64,000 nucleotides of DNA from Patagioenas fasciata (Eukaryota > Chordata > Aves > Columbiformes > Columbidae). Under the pieces are notes generated by a model that ran no database searches, was not told where the DNA came from, and saw nothing but the letters and a program-made list of their open reading frames with translations. The stretch spans positions 5,833,001 through 5,897,000 of the forward strand of contig NC_092523.1 of NCBI RefSeq assembly GCF_037038585.1. Reading direction: 5' to 3'. A program made the position numbers and the translations under genes. Of the stretch, positions 13,565-26,895 are shown piece after piece. How positions within the stretch are numbered: position 1 is the stretch's first letter; each line of letters starts with the position of its first letter.

Positions 13565-13704
13565 GTTTGGGGATTTTTTCATTGTTTGGTTGGGTTTTTT
13601 GTGGTTTTTTGGTTTGTTGTTTTTTTGGTTTTGTTGTTGTTTGTTTGTTTGTTTTTTCTGATTGTTTGTTTTGTGGTGTCTTTTTTTTTTTTTTTTTTTT
13701 TTTT
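13565..13704. repeat. T/G low-complexity tract ending in T24
   Basis: About 115 bases of T with G clusters (TTTG and TTGG type units, including two or three (GTTT)n runs) end in 24 consecutive T residues at 13681-13704. The top strand is almost devoid of A and C in this interval. It produces a spurious K/N/Q-rich minus-strand frame. Confidence 0.88.
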
Positions 13705-15603
13705 CCAGAAACCTTGAAACCTTGATGGTCATTTCAGCCAATTATTTTCCTATGGAAGACAGTATCTTCCTCCTCATCAGATCCTAGGCTGAAACACCAA
13801 GATCCAGTGAATAAAGTGCTTATGGATGATGTCTGTTAGCAAGAGACAAACAGGACACACACCTAATTCATGGAGAAATGATAACATATTTACTGAGGCT
13901 GAGTTTGTCAAATGGGCATTGTACTTAACACTAAGAAGTACCTTAGAAAAGACCAAGGTGGCCACATGCAGCAACTCCAGAATAAAGGCCACAAGAACAT
14001 TAACCAGAGCTTCAACAGAAACTGAAGCTGGAGATGAAGAAAGAGTCCTAAATTATGAGATTTCATAAATAAAGGTCAGTGAAGAAAAGTAATTTCTATC
14101 AAAGAAGAGGGACTGTCCTAGCCCTAAATTCCTGGAATATAATTTCTGTTCAATGATTGAATTTCCCCAGGATCTTTTCATCCTGAGCACTATACTAATC
14201 AGATATTACAATATTGTAGACATTGCAGGTAAATTAAAAAATATGGTCATAATCTTACTATGTCTGAGAAGCTTGTTTGTTTGCATCACCAGAAAACTTG
14301 GCCCTGAAAAAATTGTATTCCTTTCTTCCCGTGTTTTCACTAGTTCATTCCCTCCTTTCATCTTCTGTGATTTTGAAGTTCATATTATGCCTTGACAAAT
14401 ATTTTTAATTTTTCACTGATATCGCCAAATCGGGTCCATGAGAAACTAATTCGAGCTTTATGTTAGAATCACGGATACTCATCACAAGAATATTCTCTGA
14501 ACAACAGGTCGAAATTATATCTTATATTTCTTTGTACTTCCCCATTATGTTATTTGCTTTCTATGTTTCATGTCACGTACTTTTGTTTCCCGTTCATTTT
14601 TGTCTTGTATGTATGATTTTATACACAGTTTCCTTTCTCTTTCCTTCTTGTTCTGTTTTGTTTCAACATTCCAGTGTCTTCTGCCATTCTCTGGCTACCA
14701 TCTGAGTTCATTGAATTTTTGTATTAAATGTATCCAGAGATATCTAATTTGAGAATATAATTAAAAGTACCTCTGCTAGGTTTTGTATTTATAGTGAAAA
14801 GCATTTTGTAGCATTTTGATTTTCATGATACGATAACCTGCAATATATTACCAGAAAAACGAATAAAAAATGTCAGGTAAAATGTGATAGATAGCAGCTT
14901 GTGCATTGTATCTCTATGATTAATTAAAGACTGGGTAATGTTTTTTGATGCTTAATAAGTGTCTAAGGCACAACTACACAAGCATTTGAAATATATTTAA
15001 CTATAGTTCTTCCATGTTAAGGTCAGGAAGAGAATGCAGCGATGTGGAAAGGAAATTGAGCTATGGTTAAAAGGGACTTGTCTTATTACTTTGGACTGTG
15101 AGTTCATGGGTTCTCACAGATGAAGCTAAAGAAGAAAAAGAAATGAAAAATCTAAGCAAATATAAAAGGAATAGTAATAGTAATAGATCTAAACAAGAAG
15201 TAAGACTGAACCGGAGACTTCTACGATTGTTTTAAATAGTATAATTGCTGGGAACAACATGTTTATCTCATGCTAGTCTCTTGTGGGTAGCCTGGGAAGA
15301 GATGTTCTACTGTGGGACATTACAGAACAGGAGCTTAACTTAAAGTTTTACTTGCTCTTCTTACCTTTTTTCCATTGATTATAAAGTGATTTTTACAAGC
15401 TGGAGGTATTTTAGCATCTGAATTCACATCTTATACATTTTATAATTTATAATTACTTCTGACTTTCAAAAAGAAATAGGGCCTAAATTTCATTATTCTT
15501 TCCATTACCGAAGACTGAAGAGATGTATGTGCGTAAATAAGTAAATGGAATTTTGCTTGAATTTTTTAATATCAACAGGAAAATGAACTGATATCTTCTA
15601 ATT

Positions 15604-15619
15604 AAAAAAAAAAAAAAAA
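15604..15619. repeat. A16 homopolymer
   Basis: Sixteen A residues are followed by A/C-rich sequence. No retrotransposon body is recognisable upstream. Confidence 0.85.
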
Positions 15620-17603
15620 GATACAAAACCCAAACAAACCACCTTAATTTCTAACTTCATTTTGCCTGTTTGCAACAATATATTTGAAAAAAACATATAA
15701 ATAAACGCATAAAGGAAAGAAGACACAAGTCATCCTAGGTGATAGGTTATAGAAAATTAAAAGCAATAGAACAAAAATGAAAATAACCTTTTATTTCTTT
15801 TTGAACTATCCATATAGTTACGGATGGGACCTATGGAGAAAGAGAAAAATAATTCTGAGCTTGAGTTACCTAACATTAGACTGAATAAAGCTTCTTAAAC
15901 TATGCTACAGAGAACAATTCCACACTAATAGCATATGAACTTAGATGATACCAGATTATATTTTCCAAAGCTGATTCTTATGGGGCTACTTTTTTCTCTG
16001 ATATACCCATTAATGGCTTATAAAGGGGAAGTAAAGAGAGGCTATTATCGAAAAAGTTCCCCCTAATTGGTCAAGGGATCTCTTTAGAAGAAGACACCAT
16101 TACAGTCTCTAGTATGTCAATCAGAATGTTATAGATAATGCTGCATATTTTTCTTATTGTAATTAATTTGTCTTTTTACAGCTGTTGATATGTGATCATC
16201 TGTTAGAAACCAAAATGACCAACTAACGTAGAAGATGTTTAATTTGTCATAGTCTTTAATGCAAGTTTTAAAAATTATTAGTGTCTTTTCTTTTCTCCAA
16301 TTGTTTTTATAGTGTGATCAGAAAAAAGACTTTACAGTTACATTCAAAGCACAACACTCACAATACTGTACTGGAAGTAAATAACTGGGGCACCTGTGTG
16401 GAACTGGTGTCGCACCCAGAACTTTGATAGTCTCCATAATATTGATAAACACTATAAGCAGGGTGGTCTGGGTTGTACCCCCTCTATTGCAGTGAAACAG
16501 GAGACATCCAAGGTATGAAAAGTAACTGCAACTATAAAGTCCTAAATGGCTACAGATGTGCTACAATATACAACAGTTTCATAGTATGTCAGAAATTAAA
16601 AAGCTGGAATAAATTGCAATGTGACACCCAGAACTCCTGAAAAACAAAAAGAGGTTTTCCTGCTTGGTCCAGTCTCATAAGCCATTCCCCACCATTATAT
16701 TGCCTCAGAGCTAAAGAATATCGTCCCTGGAGCATTGCTGTTGTATGGTGTCCTGTGGCCTGTTAAACACCAATAGCTCCTGCAAATTTTTCTGTATCAT
16801 CCTTGGAAGGATCTTCCCTGTATTCATAAAAAAAATCAAATCATAATGAGAGTTAATGAAAGCAGAGTCTTTGTTCAGTAAAACACTAATGCCACTTTTC
16901 GTTATTCGCTCAGTAAGAGTATGGTTGGTTACACATCGCAGATGATAGTTCAGGTAGGGATTAGCAGGAGGGCAAACCATCATAATTTCTCCCCTGTGGG
17001 ACATTCCCTAGCTCATCCTGAGGCTGATAAATGCTTCCTAAATTATTTGACTTCCTCTGAAGTAAGTGAACTGTAAAATCAGTATTAAGACAAGGGATAA
17101 ACATAATATTAAGTGTATCAAAAAGTTATCAAAAATGCAGATCCTGATTTTGTGCTGTCCTTACAGAGTGATTAATTTCGTTTAAGATTACATGAACTTC
17201 AGGTCTCATCTGTACAGTAAAGGATTTACATGGTTTGCTCCTGTTGCCATTGCTTTCATTCACACCTACCTACCAGCAACCCCAGCATCTGTTCTAAAAC
17301 TTGGCAAGGCAGCCATCTGAGCTCCCACTATTTTAACTAAGGATGGAAGTCAAAAGAGAAATATTTTCTCACTATATTATAGTTGACTGGAACCAAAGAG
17401 CCATGTTCTTCCATCCTTACTCAAATTCAGCTCTAGATGAAATGACAACTTGGCTTCTTACATGGTACAAACCTGAGGTAAGATGTGATGGTCCTGCTGT
17501 CGTTCTCTGTCCAAGGCCTGTGTCTCTGTCATGGTCTCAATCTGTTAATCTACAGAGAAGACAACTGTCATATGAGTGAACCTGCATGAATTTTTGCTGA
17601 AGA

Positions 17604-18405
17604 GAACCACAGAATCACAAACTGTCAGGGATTGGAAGGGACCTTGAAAGTTCGTCCAGTCCAATCCCCCTGACAGACCAACAACACCCAGATGAGGTTA
17701 CACAGGAAAGCATCCAGGTGGGTTTTGAATGTCTCCAGAGTAGGAGACTCCACAGCCCCCCTGGGCAGCCTGTTCCAGGTTCTTTCACCCTCACTGAGAA
17801 GAAGTTTCTTCTCATATTTAAATGGAACCTGCTGTGTTCCAGTTTGAACCCATTGCCCCTTGTCCTATTATTGGTTGTCACCGAGAAGAGCCTGGCTCCA
17901 TCCTCCTGACACTCACCGTTTATATATTTGTAACCATTAATGAGGTCACCCCTCAGTCTCCTCTTCTCCAAGCTGAAGAGCCCCAGCTCCCTCAGCCTTT
18001 CCTCACATGGGAGATGCTCCACTCCCTTCATCATCTTTGTTGCCCTGCGCTGGACTCTCTCCAGCAGTTCCCTGTCCTTCTGGAACTGAGGGGCCCAGAA
18101 CTGGACACAATATTCCAGGTGTGGTCTCCCCAGGGCAGAGTAGAGGGGCAGGAGAACCTCTCTGACCTACTGACCACCCCCTTTCCAATACACCCCAGGT
18201 ACCACTGGCCTTCCTGGCCACAAGGGCACAGTGTTGGCTCATGGTCACCCTGCTGTCTGCCAGGACCCCCAGGTCTCTTTCCCCTGCACTGCATTCTAAT
18301 AGGTCATTCCCCAACTTATACTGGAACCTGTGTTTGTTCCTACCCAGATGCAATACCCTACACTTTCTCTTGTTATATTTCATTAAATTTTTCCACACCC
18401 AAAGA
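17604..18405 (-). mobile_element. CR1 LINE, 3' portion including ORF2 C-terminus
   Basis: This is the largest and best preserved CR1 copy in the window, about 800 bp in reverse orientation. On the plus strand the antisense 3' tail begins at about 17608 ('cacagaatcacaaactgtc'), then 'gattggaagggaccttgaaa'. Further landmarks are 'gtgggttttgaatgtctcc' (about 17719), 'cctgggcagcctgttccag' (about 17760) and 'agtctcctcttctccaagc' (about 17956). 'gccctgcgctggactctct' (about 18042) and 'cctggccacaagggcacag' (about 18213) complete the series. It is G+C-rich against an AT-rich background. Similarity fades near 18405, so the copy is 5'-truncated within ORF2. Its relatively clean sequence suggests that it is younger than the copies at 1.4, 4.4 or 31 kb. 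Confidence 0.95.
17663..18390 (-). pseudogene. Broken CR1 ORF2 (reverse transcriptase C-terminal region)
   Basis: This is decayed coding sequence inside the CR1 at 17604-18405. CR1 ORF2 normally encodes an AP endonuclease and a reverse transcriptase, and this fragment covers only the region C-terminal to the polymerase core. The upstream segment (about 18390 down to 18210) contains residues such as 'CRVLHLGRNKHRFQYKLG' and 'GERDLGVLADSR'. The downstream segment (about 18190 down to 17663) contains '[20 protein letters not shown]' and '[14 protein letters not shown]', all typical of avian CR1 proteins. The two parts lie in different frames, so at least one frameshift falls near 18190-18220. 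A second one-base loss near 17780-17800 shifts the C-terminal segment. There is no start codon context and no RT catalytic motif, and the sequence cannot encode an active enzyme. Confidence 0.88.
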
Positions 18406-21400
18406 GAACAGAGATCCTTCCATCCTGTGCTGCAAAACATTTGTCTGCAGACTTTCCTTTATACAGTTATAAAATAAAAGACATCTTGTAAACAGAGAAC
18501 CAAATAAAACAAATGCCTATCAGACAATCTGAGTGATCTTATTCAAAAATAGGAGAGTTGTATGCTTTGACAAAACAGAATTGGACCTAAACCATGAAGT
18601 GTGTATCACCTCTTATTTAAAATTGCCAGTGAAAACTCCATGATTCCAAAGCCAGTCTAACTATGGAAGATGATAAGAAGCAGATAGTAGCTCATTTTAG
18701 CCATTCTGCCAAAATCAATAGCATTTTTGAGAGCTTCAGTTAGAAACAACTTGTCATGCCAACAACTGAAGTAGTGTGTGTCAAAGAGATGAAACTCCTC
18801 TTTTTACATGCTTTGGTATAATTGAATGGAATGTGAAGGAGGTATTCGGTAAGCCTTGTGGCATTAACAGGAATGGAAGTTATCTCTCTCTGCAGCCTTC
18901 TGCTCAGCAAAGTTGCCTTCAAGATCAGCAAAACTTTCACCTGAGTAAATACTGAGGGGCTAGAGTAAATAATGGGTCCAAACCAGATGTTTGAATGCTA
19001 GTTTCAGTGCCTTAATTTGGAAAATTGATCACAGCTGCGCACTGTGAGTTCTGGCAGTCACTTTGTTTTAAAGGCAAGAGAAGACTCCACCCCACCACAG
19101 CCATCCCCATGTGTACATAGTCACAGTTTCAAGAATGTTTGAAAATTGACATCTGTGAACACTGGAAACCTACTAATTTCCAGTGTGCATTAGCGTTGTT
19201 ATTAGCTATGAATCTGTACAACTTTAATCTCCTGTCATGCCTTCCTGTATCCAGCTACGCTCCTCTCCAGGAGCTGGGATGCATAAGGGGAGGTTGGGGA
19301 CAGAACCCAGCAAGGGAGCAATGTTCAAAGTGTCCCTCCTTTGCGAGGTCAAATCCCTCGTGGGTATTTGTTACCTGAAGAGATCACAATTACATAAATA
19401 TCTGGACTCCTGTTGATCTCTCTCAGACCATTGCACCTTTGAAACAACTTCTCATTACTCGCAAATAAGCTGCAACTGTTGAAGCTTCCAGGGCTGAATG
19501 ACATCCGGCTTTGGATGTATCAAAAGCACATAGGCTGGAGGTTAAAACTACCTTTAGTTGTTAAGACCTATTAGAGTAAAGCATTGCAGTTGCCAGTATT
19601 TGTCTTTCAGGACAAATGAAGTGCTGTTTTGTCTCAACTGGCTAAAAGAATAAAATTGCAAAAATCCTATCAAAAAATAAATACAACATAAAAAAAATGC
19701 AGGTTCTTATTTTTGCCTGAGGAAATATAGTCCAGTCCAGTGCAGGATCTTCAGATTTGGTGGTTAGTTTCATTTGCCAGTTTAGTTTCTGTGCAAACAG
19801 AACAGGAGTTTCTAGCAAGATTTGTCTTATTTAGGGATTTCACCTCTTGGCAACCCTCTGCATTTTTGCTGTTTCTGGAGCTTATCCAAAGGTTCTGTAC
19901 AGTCTTGAATAATTCGCAAAATCCGGTACCATGTTTCAGCCCCATGCTTCCCTAGTTTCTGCATTCAGAGTCTCAACTGTTTATTTCTTGCCATAAAAAT
20001 GTCACTTTCCAAAATTAACTGGTGTATGAAGGTCTTCTATAGTGTTCCCTCCTCTTTTCATTAACATTTAGGGAAGGAGGGTGTGCCTGAATGGAAGGCT
20101 CTAGATCAGGGTAGTAAAACGCTTCTCTTTCTCCAGTCTCTCCTTTACTTTGCAATGGTTCTAGTTATAAACCTCCCACTGATTACACCAACTGCTCTGC
20201 AAGAACTTTCACCTCTGAGTCCTCACCTACAACCTTTGCAACTTACTGAAGACATCAGGATTTAGTGTGGTTTTGGCTTGTACCTAGGCAAAACCAAAAT
20301 GGATTCCAAATTCATTTTATAAGTTCTCCCAGCCCAGTACCTGCAGTCACTAGAGTATGACTCTAAAATCTGGGACTATGTGTACTGTTTTCCCCATCAC
20401 CAATTCTTCTGAGAAGAACAGAAAGGAGAATTTACACAGAAATGTATAAGAATTTCCCGTGAACCAAAGGATTGTCAGAGAAGGGAACCACTGCATGTCT
20501 GATGGAGTTCTCTAAAAACCATATCTTTTTGTTTTACTTCTTTCAACTTTCTTGCATTCTTTGCATCTATCTGTCTACCTGTTGACTTATCTATTTCACC
20601 CCAGTTCCCCTTCCATTGTGATACTGAATCAAACTATACAATGTGTGTGTAGAAATACAGAGTTGGCTGACAGTCATGGCATGTTACAGCGTCTGAACGC
20701 TCTTTAGCCTTTTTTTCCCTCATAAATGTAACTCTTTAGATGGAAACACTTCTGGAGAAGTAAATATTCCGAGGTTCAATTGTAGTTTAATTTGCCATTG
20801 TAAGTGGTATTTGTTCTACATTGACTTTATAATGTAACTTGGAAAGATTTACCCATGAGTACAAAGAAGTAAACCTTTTCAAAACCCACTTAGCCTGAGA
20901 GTAGTTTTCTTTTCTGAGGCATCCATAAATGACAACTAACCTAAAGTGTTTAAAAACATTTGTTCCTAATAATAACAATAACAACAAAGCCTAATACTGT
21001 GAGGCTTCTGAAAATGTCATTTGCATAGCAAATAACATTGCCACTCCTGATTTTTCCAGTAATTTTGGGGGAACGGAATGTTACTGGCCTTTATAAACTG
21101 ATTTAAAATATTATTTCCTAACTAATTTTCATGTCTAATTTCTGGATATTAAATGCTACTATGTAAGAAGAATCTAATAAAATTCTGGTTTTGTCATATC
21201 GGATTTTATTATACAGCTTTTGAATTTACTTTTACATCTTGCATAAGGTGATAAATCAGTATGTTCCTGTAACAACAACTATTCAGTCACATACATTATG
21301 GCCTCATGGCTTCAGAATACTAATTTTGACCACTGGCTTTAAACTGTCAAACGTCAGGTGATCACTTTCCCAATGTTTATTTTTAGAGGGTTTTTTTTAC

Positions 21401-22938
21401 ACATTACTGAATATAAATATTAGTATGTCAGCAGCTCAGCACAAACTATGCTAGAAAACCATTTATCTTTGCTTGTTGATAGTTTTTGCAGATATCGATT
21501 CATGTTGCTTTTTTTTCCCAAGCAGATTGCTTTTAATGTAGCTGCTTCAACAGTAAACAATAAATTATGTCCTTAATGAAATAATTTTGCATAATTCTCT
21601 AGATCAGTAGTCTATTTTAAATTGAGTTTTTCAGACTTAGTTGCCACCACCTATTTTTTCTGTTAATAGGAAAATGAGAGAAATAGTAGGTAAATAGATG
21701 GAAACATAAAATTTGTGAAGCTCCATTTATTTGCTTCATGAGAGAAAGTGAAGGTTTTTGCTCTTATCATGAGTATCCTGTACAGTGCTGGTACTGCAGT
21801 GAGTTTCAAAATGAAAGGTTACTGATCAAAGCTCTCAACCGAGTCCCAGTAGATCTTAAACTGATACCTTCCACAGATTGTCCATGTGAACCAGGAGAAG
21901 AAACTTAATATCTTCATATCATTGCTTCCTAACCTTAAACCTACTTTAGATTTGTAATTTGTCCTAAAATTTGAGAATTAAATTGCACTGACGGACTCAT
22001 TTGATATCTGGCATTTCTGATTAATATTTTTAAGGAAATTAAATATGCTTTCCTAACTCCCAATGCTATCTAAAGCTAGAATAGGCAAAATACCTTCTCT
22101 TGACTAAATTCATAACCTCTGACTGTTGAAACACAAGGCTGAACAGGCTGCTTAGCTTTACCTTAGCTCATGGAACTGCAGAACCGGCTCTTAGTCACAT
22201 ATGTTTATGTATTTCTTTAAAAAACGAATCAAATTATTTCTTCTAAAAATATTCTATTGTTGTGAATTCTGAGACAGCATCAAGTGTGTTAGCAGTTCTA
22301 TATGAAGCTTGTTTTATTCTATCTTGTGTATTTTAGGATTAGCTATTCCCATGAGAGTACAGTAGACCACATGGCTAAGCTGGGCTAAGCATAATATTTG
22401 ATATATTGATACTCCAGAAGGCATGTTCTCATGTTATAAATTGTTAGCACTAAATCTTCAGTAAGTCTTTTGACCTTCTCTAGGGTTGTATTAACACCTA
22501 TCACAAGCAGTAGCCACCATATAGATCTGCTTTGCTAAACTTTGTGCAAGGCAATACAGAAAACTGAAAAGGGATTACTGAACATCACTCTGTACAGTCC
22601 ATGTTTATGGGCAAAACTAATATGACTCAGTGTGCTCTTCTGCATCACAAAAGCAATAGAAATAATCCCACCTCAAGTCAACAGGTAAAAAATCACAATG
22701 AGACTGAAGTACCACTTCAGATGTTAATCCATGGGTTTTCTAGCTGGTTTAATGCTTGCTTGCACCATGATACCATATTCCTACATTTTGCCATCAAAAC
22801 CACCTTTTCAAAACTTACCTGTATGAAACAATATAAGTTCTTTAGGCATTTTGTTGTCATCCTCAACACTACAGGAATTTCAATGACACATATAGTTTCT
22901 AGGCAACAAATTCCTATTACCTTTGAGGGTAATTACAG

Positions 22939-23000
22939 TTGTTTGTTTGTTGTGGGGTTTGGTTTTATTTTGGTTTTGTTTGTTGTTTTTTTACTTTTTT
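22939..23000. repeat. T/G low-complexity tract
   Basis: This is a run of GTTT and GGTTT units without A or C for most of its length. It gives a false hydrophobic segment to the frame that crosses it. Confidence 0.8.
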
Positions 23001-25223
23001 CTTATATTCTTCTGAAATACCATAAATGGACATATTCAGCTTAAAATTGAAATAATATATTCAAGGCAATTCAATGTAGTTAAATCACATTTCTTTATTG
23101 AAACAGAAACATATCAAAACAGGGAAAATTGTTCAAAGTATTGTCTTTACTCCACTGAGGAGCAAAATCAAAGTTCAAAACCTTAGAAGGTGTTGAAAGC
23201 TTCAGGAAGTAAGAATTCCTTTAAACATCATTTGTAGCTCCTGGAGCAAAAAGCAGATGACCCATTACAGATGCACATAAATATTGTTTGCACTCACCCA
23301 TTATGTCTCTGGTAAAACTTGAGCAGTCTTCCTCCTGTATCACCTGCAGAAGTGTGTGGGGAGTAGCGAGAATAACTCCTGAACAATGCACTTAAGAGGG
23401 AGTTTTGTCATTGGGATGGATTAAAGGATTTGACTAAAGGAATTACATTACTGAAAGGAACTTCAAACTGTGCATCATTAAAATCATTTATTTGGCAGTC
23501 TAAGTCATTGTATGTGTCAAGGTGCAGTTCTACAGGATAGATTTCACTGTTTCCACAAAATCCCTTTCCTTTGCAGAAGTATGTTTTCTTTGACAGCTGA
23601 AGCTCCCAGGCAAAGATCCTGGTGAAGATACACAACTATTCAGAACAGTGCAGGTGTTTAAAGTAAAGACAGGAGGATGTTTTTCTGTACGTGTGAAGAG
23701 AAAATTGTCAGGCAGACTTCTCTTCAGATATTATACTTGCAGTCACATCAGAACCTTGTTGCTGATGACCTTAGCTCTCTCGTACCATGTTTAGACTGAA
23801 TCATTCATGAAAATGTCCGTTTGACAAGACTGAAAACTGAAACACATTATGTATTCACAGACTATGTGGAAATGCAGTTCAGAATGAAATATGGGATAGC
23901 GTAATCAAAACTCCTATACATCCCAGACTCTTGGAAGTCTGTTGGAGAAAACAAAGCCAAACTCAGTAAATTTGTCTGAATGACAAGTTTTGTGCACAAA
24001 GGATCTTTGGTTCTCTATGGTAAAATGAAGTACCAGACCATGATTCCCTGTGTTACATAGAGATTAATTCACGAGCAGCACCTGTGCTTGAGTGAACCAG
24101 GTAATTTCTTCAGGAAGAGAAACCAGGAACTACCTACTGGGATGCTACCTAGTACAAGGCTCTAGACCTTACATATATTGGGTAGAAACTGCTTTACACC
24201 ATTTCACTTGTCTAATTCGGAGCATATTTTAACACTGATACGAAGGCAGTCCTGACGTAACTTCGTGGCAGTGTGGACAGAGGACAGGAGACATCAAATT
24301 GCTAGCAACTTCTGTTTCAACTAAAATAAACTGAGATGTGCTTTGATGATGCTAGAAATTGATCTGTGTACTAGATACAGAGGAGGGAAAAAATGCAGAA
24401 GGAGCCTGTCACTGGTGTTAAGGCATATGCTTTCTTAGCCACATAGTTGACTAATATCTTCACTCTTGTAAAAAGATATTCTAGTCAGAGATCATAGAGA
24501 CAGATTTTCATAGCACAGTAGTCTATTGCATTTTGTATCTACTAACTTAAATATGGCAATATAAAGGAAATATAGAGCCACATCTGCCCAAGCTTATTTT
24601 ATCTACCCGGTAAGTTATTTTAACTCAATTTGTTGCAGCTCAATATGCCAAGATACCTCTCAAGTCATGTTTAGCATTTAGATCCCTGAACTGCAGAAGC
24701 ATCCAGGTGATGATAGAAAACAGCACAATTAGCTTGTGGAGATAAGTCACAAATGGCATCTATCCCACCACTGCCATGTGGCTGGGCAGGCCTGAAGGAC
24801 TTAAACGGATGTTTGCAGGAGCTGGTGGTCACTGTCCTAAGTTACTGCTGCTATTATGATTATACCACCAAAATAGTAGTTTTCTTTTCTGTTTCTCTTT
24901 CTACTTCTCTGAGTACACTGTTGTAATGACAGATGTGTAAGTGTAGATAGCAGGTGCAATGAGGACCAGCAATCTTAATCTTTTGTCCCTCTGGTGCTCC
25001 AGAATAGGTTAAAGCATTGAGATAAATAGAAATGTAAATGTTGGTGAATCCACTTCCACCTTCTTTCTCATCAACTATAATCTTTCTTCAGGTGTCGTAA
25101 AGTTATAAATTCAGCAATGATGTTTAAAAACTCGTGCAGTGAAGAGTTACTGAATGCATCAAATTCTAGTATTATCCATGTAGAAATCATAAATGTGTGC
25201 TTGTGTACAGTAAGCTCAGTTCA

Positions 25224-25270
25224 GAAAAACAAAACAAAACAAAACAAAAACCAACAAAAACACAAACACA
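25224..25270. repeat. (CAAAA)n microsatellite
   Basis: Four to five CAAAA units are followed by imperfect C/A-rich copies. Confidence 0.88.
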
Positions 25271-26895
25271 TTGAAGAATAGCTGTATATATTGCCATGTT
25301 TTTATCTTTAGCATATTTTTTGCTTGAGAATCAAGCAGAGGACTTACAGAACATAATGCTTCCTATGTTTTGTTCCAACTGTGGGTATTGGGAACACTGA
25401 GAAAACCCTCCAGTTTTCACCAAGTACTTCACATTGTCTCATGTACAACCATTGATCTTCATGCAAATTTATTCATACTCCCCAGCAGCCGTCACTCTTC
25501 TTATGCATCTTAGGATATCCAATTCAAGCTAACCTGAAGCAAACATATATGTGGTTTATTACATTTTGATAAAGATATCTAGGGACAAAACAAGAAGTAT
25601 CTGAAAATCTCTTAATATTGAACTGTGTATTTGAATGGCAAATTTTTAGTTTCTGAAAAACATTGCTTCTCCCTAAACTAATGGAAGTACAGTCATGGAC
25701 CTACTCAAACTCTAACTTCGGCAAAACAAGTGGTCAGTTAGACTTTATTGTGCTCTCTGAATGGTTGTGGTCCTAAGGCAGTCTCATAGCACAGATGAGA
25801 CCTCAAGAAGACTGGCTACCTGGTTCTGCTGTTTTCTGGTTATTTGACTTTGAATGAGTTGCTTCACTTCAAGGATCTTCTTTCTTGACTTCTGTATATC
25901 CTGTGGTGTTACACTGAGAATTGCCCATGATCATCAATCTTTGTATCTGCTTTTTCTGCCAACCTTAAGCACAATAGGTCCAATTCACATTCAACCACTC
26001 CAAGGAACTGCAGACAGTTCTGACTTTAGGGCATCACTTAAGTGTAAGGTGATAGCTTTTTCTCAAGTACCTGCACTTACAATAGATTTCATTCAGACTA
26101 GACTCCTTTATAGTTTCAAAAGGGAATACCCCAGCAGGAAACAAACCAGTGTTCAACACTTACTCCCAGAACCACATCTTCTGAATTTTTTTCAGTGGTT
26201 TTGATTCAAGGAGAGACTGAATCCAGACTTGACTTTATAGTAAATGCCCTCACCAACTGGAAAGTCAAATATTTTCTAGTCCCTCTTTCTCTCACACAGT
26301 GAACAGGAGACAGACATTCTTATCAGTCTACTTTGCTATTAAAGACCTCTGAATTTGGATCCCCTTGAATACTAAAAAGCGCTGAACCTGGGTCTTCCGC
26401 TTACACAATAAGCGCTCTCCATACTGATGGTTTTGCAAAAACAGATGCCTCTGTACTTGTCCTAAATAAAAACACCAGACTTCGATGGAAGCTCCATTAG
26501 CCAAGTGGTGTATGATATATTTGCTGTCATTTTAGAGGTGTTTTATTTTTCATCACCATTTATATTTAGTTGAAGAGTCCAAAAAGAGGAAAAAGCCTTT
26601 GGCATCAGTACAAAATTAGCACAAGCTAGGAAGAGTCCTCATTCTGGTTTCTAAGCTCCCTGGTAGAGAAGAACGAAGGAAACAGGAGCAGTCAGCTCAC
26701 TGGGAAGCAATGGATCGCAATTGTTCATAATAATACTAATATTTTAAGCCTTTGGGCAATCAAACAGGTTGGACAGTGCATTGATGTTTCAGTTGGAGAG
26801 GTATTCAAGTCCTTTTTTTGCATTTCCATCCTTTATGATAATGTGTGTGCCCACACATTTGTGTCTGTAATGTGGGAAGAGCTGAAGAAAGAGAG

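Larger units (their letters stand above)
10683..17603. other. Gene-free stretch with simple repeats
   Basis: About 6.9 kb of AT-rich sequence contains A or T runs (10992-11007, 13681-13704, 15604-15619) and a T/G tract. No transposon or gene is identifiable. A short cysteine-rich open stretch at 16458-16640 and a 97-codon minus-strand frame at 16711-17004 are the only hints of past coding, and neither is recognisable. Confidence 0.5.
18406..26895. other. Gene-free AT-rich stretch
   Basis: About 8.5 kb without identifiable genes or transposons. It holds a perfect 10-bp inverted repeat at 19159-19186, an octamer-containing palindrome at 21019-21033, a T/G tract at 22939-23000 and a CAAAA repeat at 25224-25270. 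The longest open frame (22601-23044, 147 codons) runs into the T/G tract and has no recognisable domain. The frame at 25854-26204 (116 codons) is likewise unassigned. Confidence 0.5.

Noticed and set aside
13493..13741. 82-codon minus-strand K/N/Q-rich frame
   Set aside because: It is a translation of the T/G tract and T24 run.
17718..18477. Plus-strand open frames over the CR1 at 17.6-18.4 kb (up to 216 codons)
   Set aside because: They are antisense to the CR1 ORF2 coding strand. The protein similarity lies on the minus strand.
19340..19362. tRNA T-arm-like stem (cgagg, loop, cctcg)
   Set aside because: The loop lacks one of the two conserved T residues, and no D-arm, anticodon arm or acceptor stem can be placed around it.
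22601..23044. 147-codon plus-strand frame with an apparent membrane segment near its end
   Set aside because: The hydrophobic segment is the translated T/G tract at 22939-23000. The remainder has no recognisable domain.
25854..26204. 116-codon plus-strand frame
   Set aside because: No domain, no splice or promoter context, and composition like the surrounding noncoding DNA.
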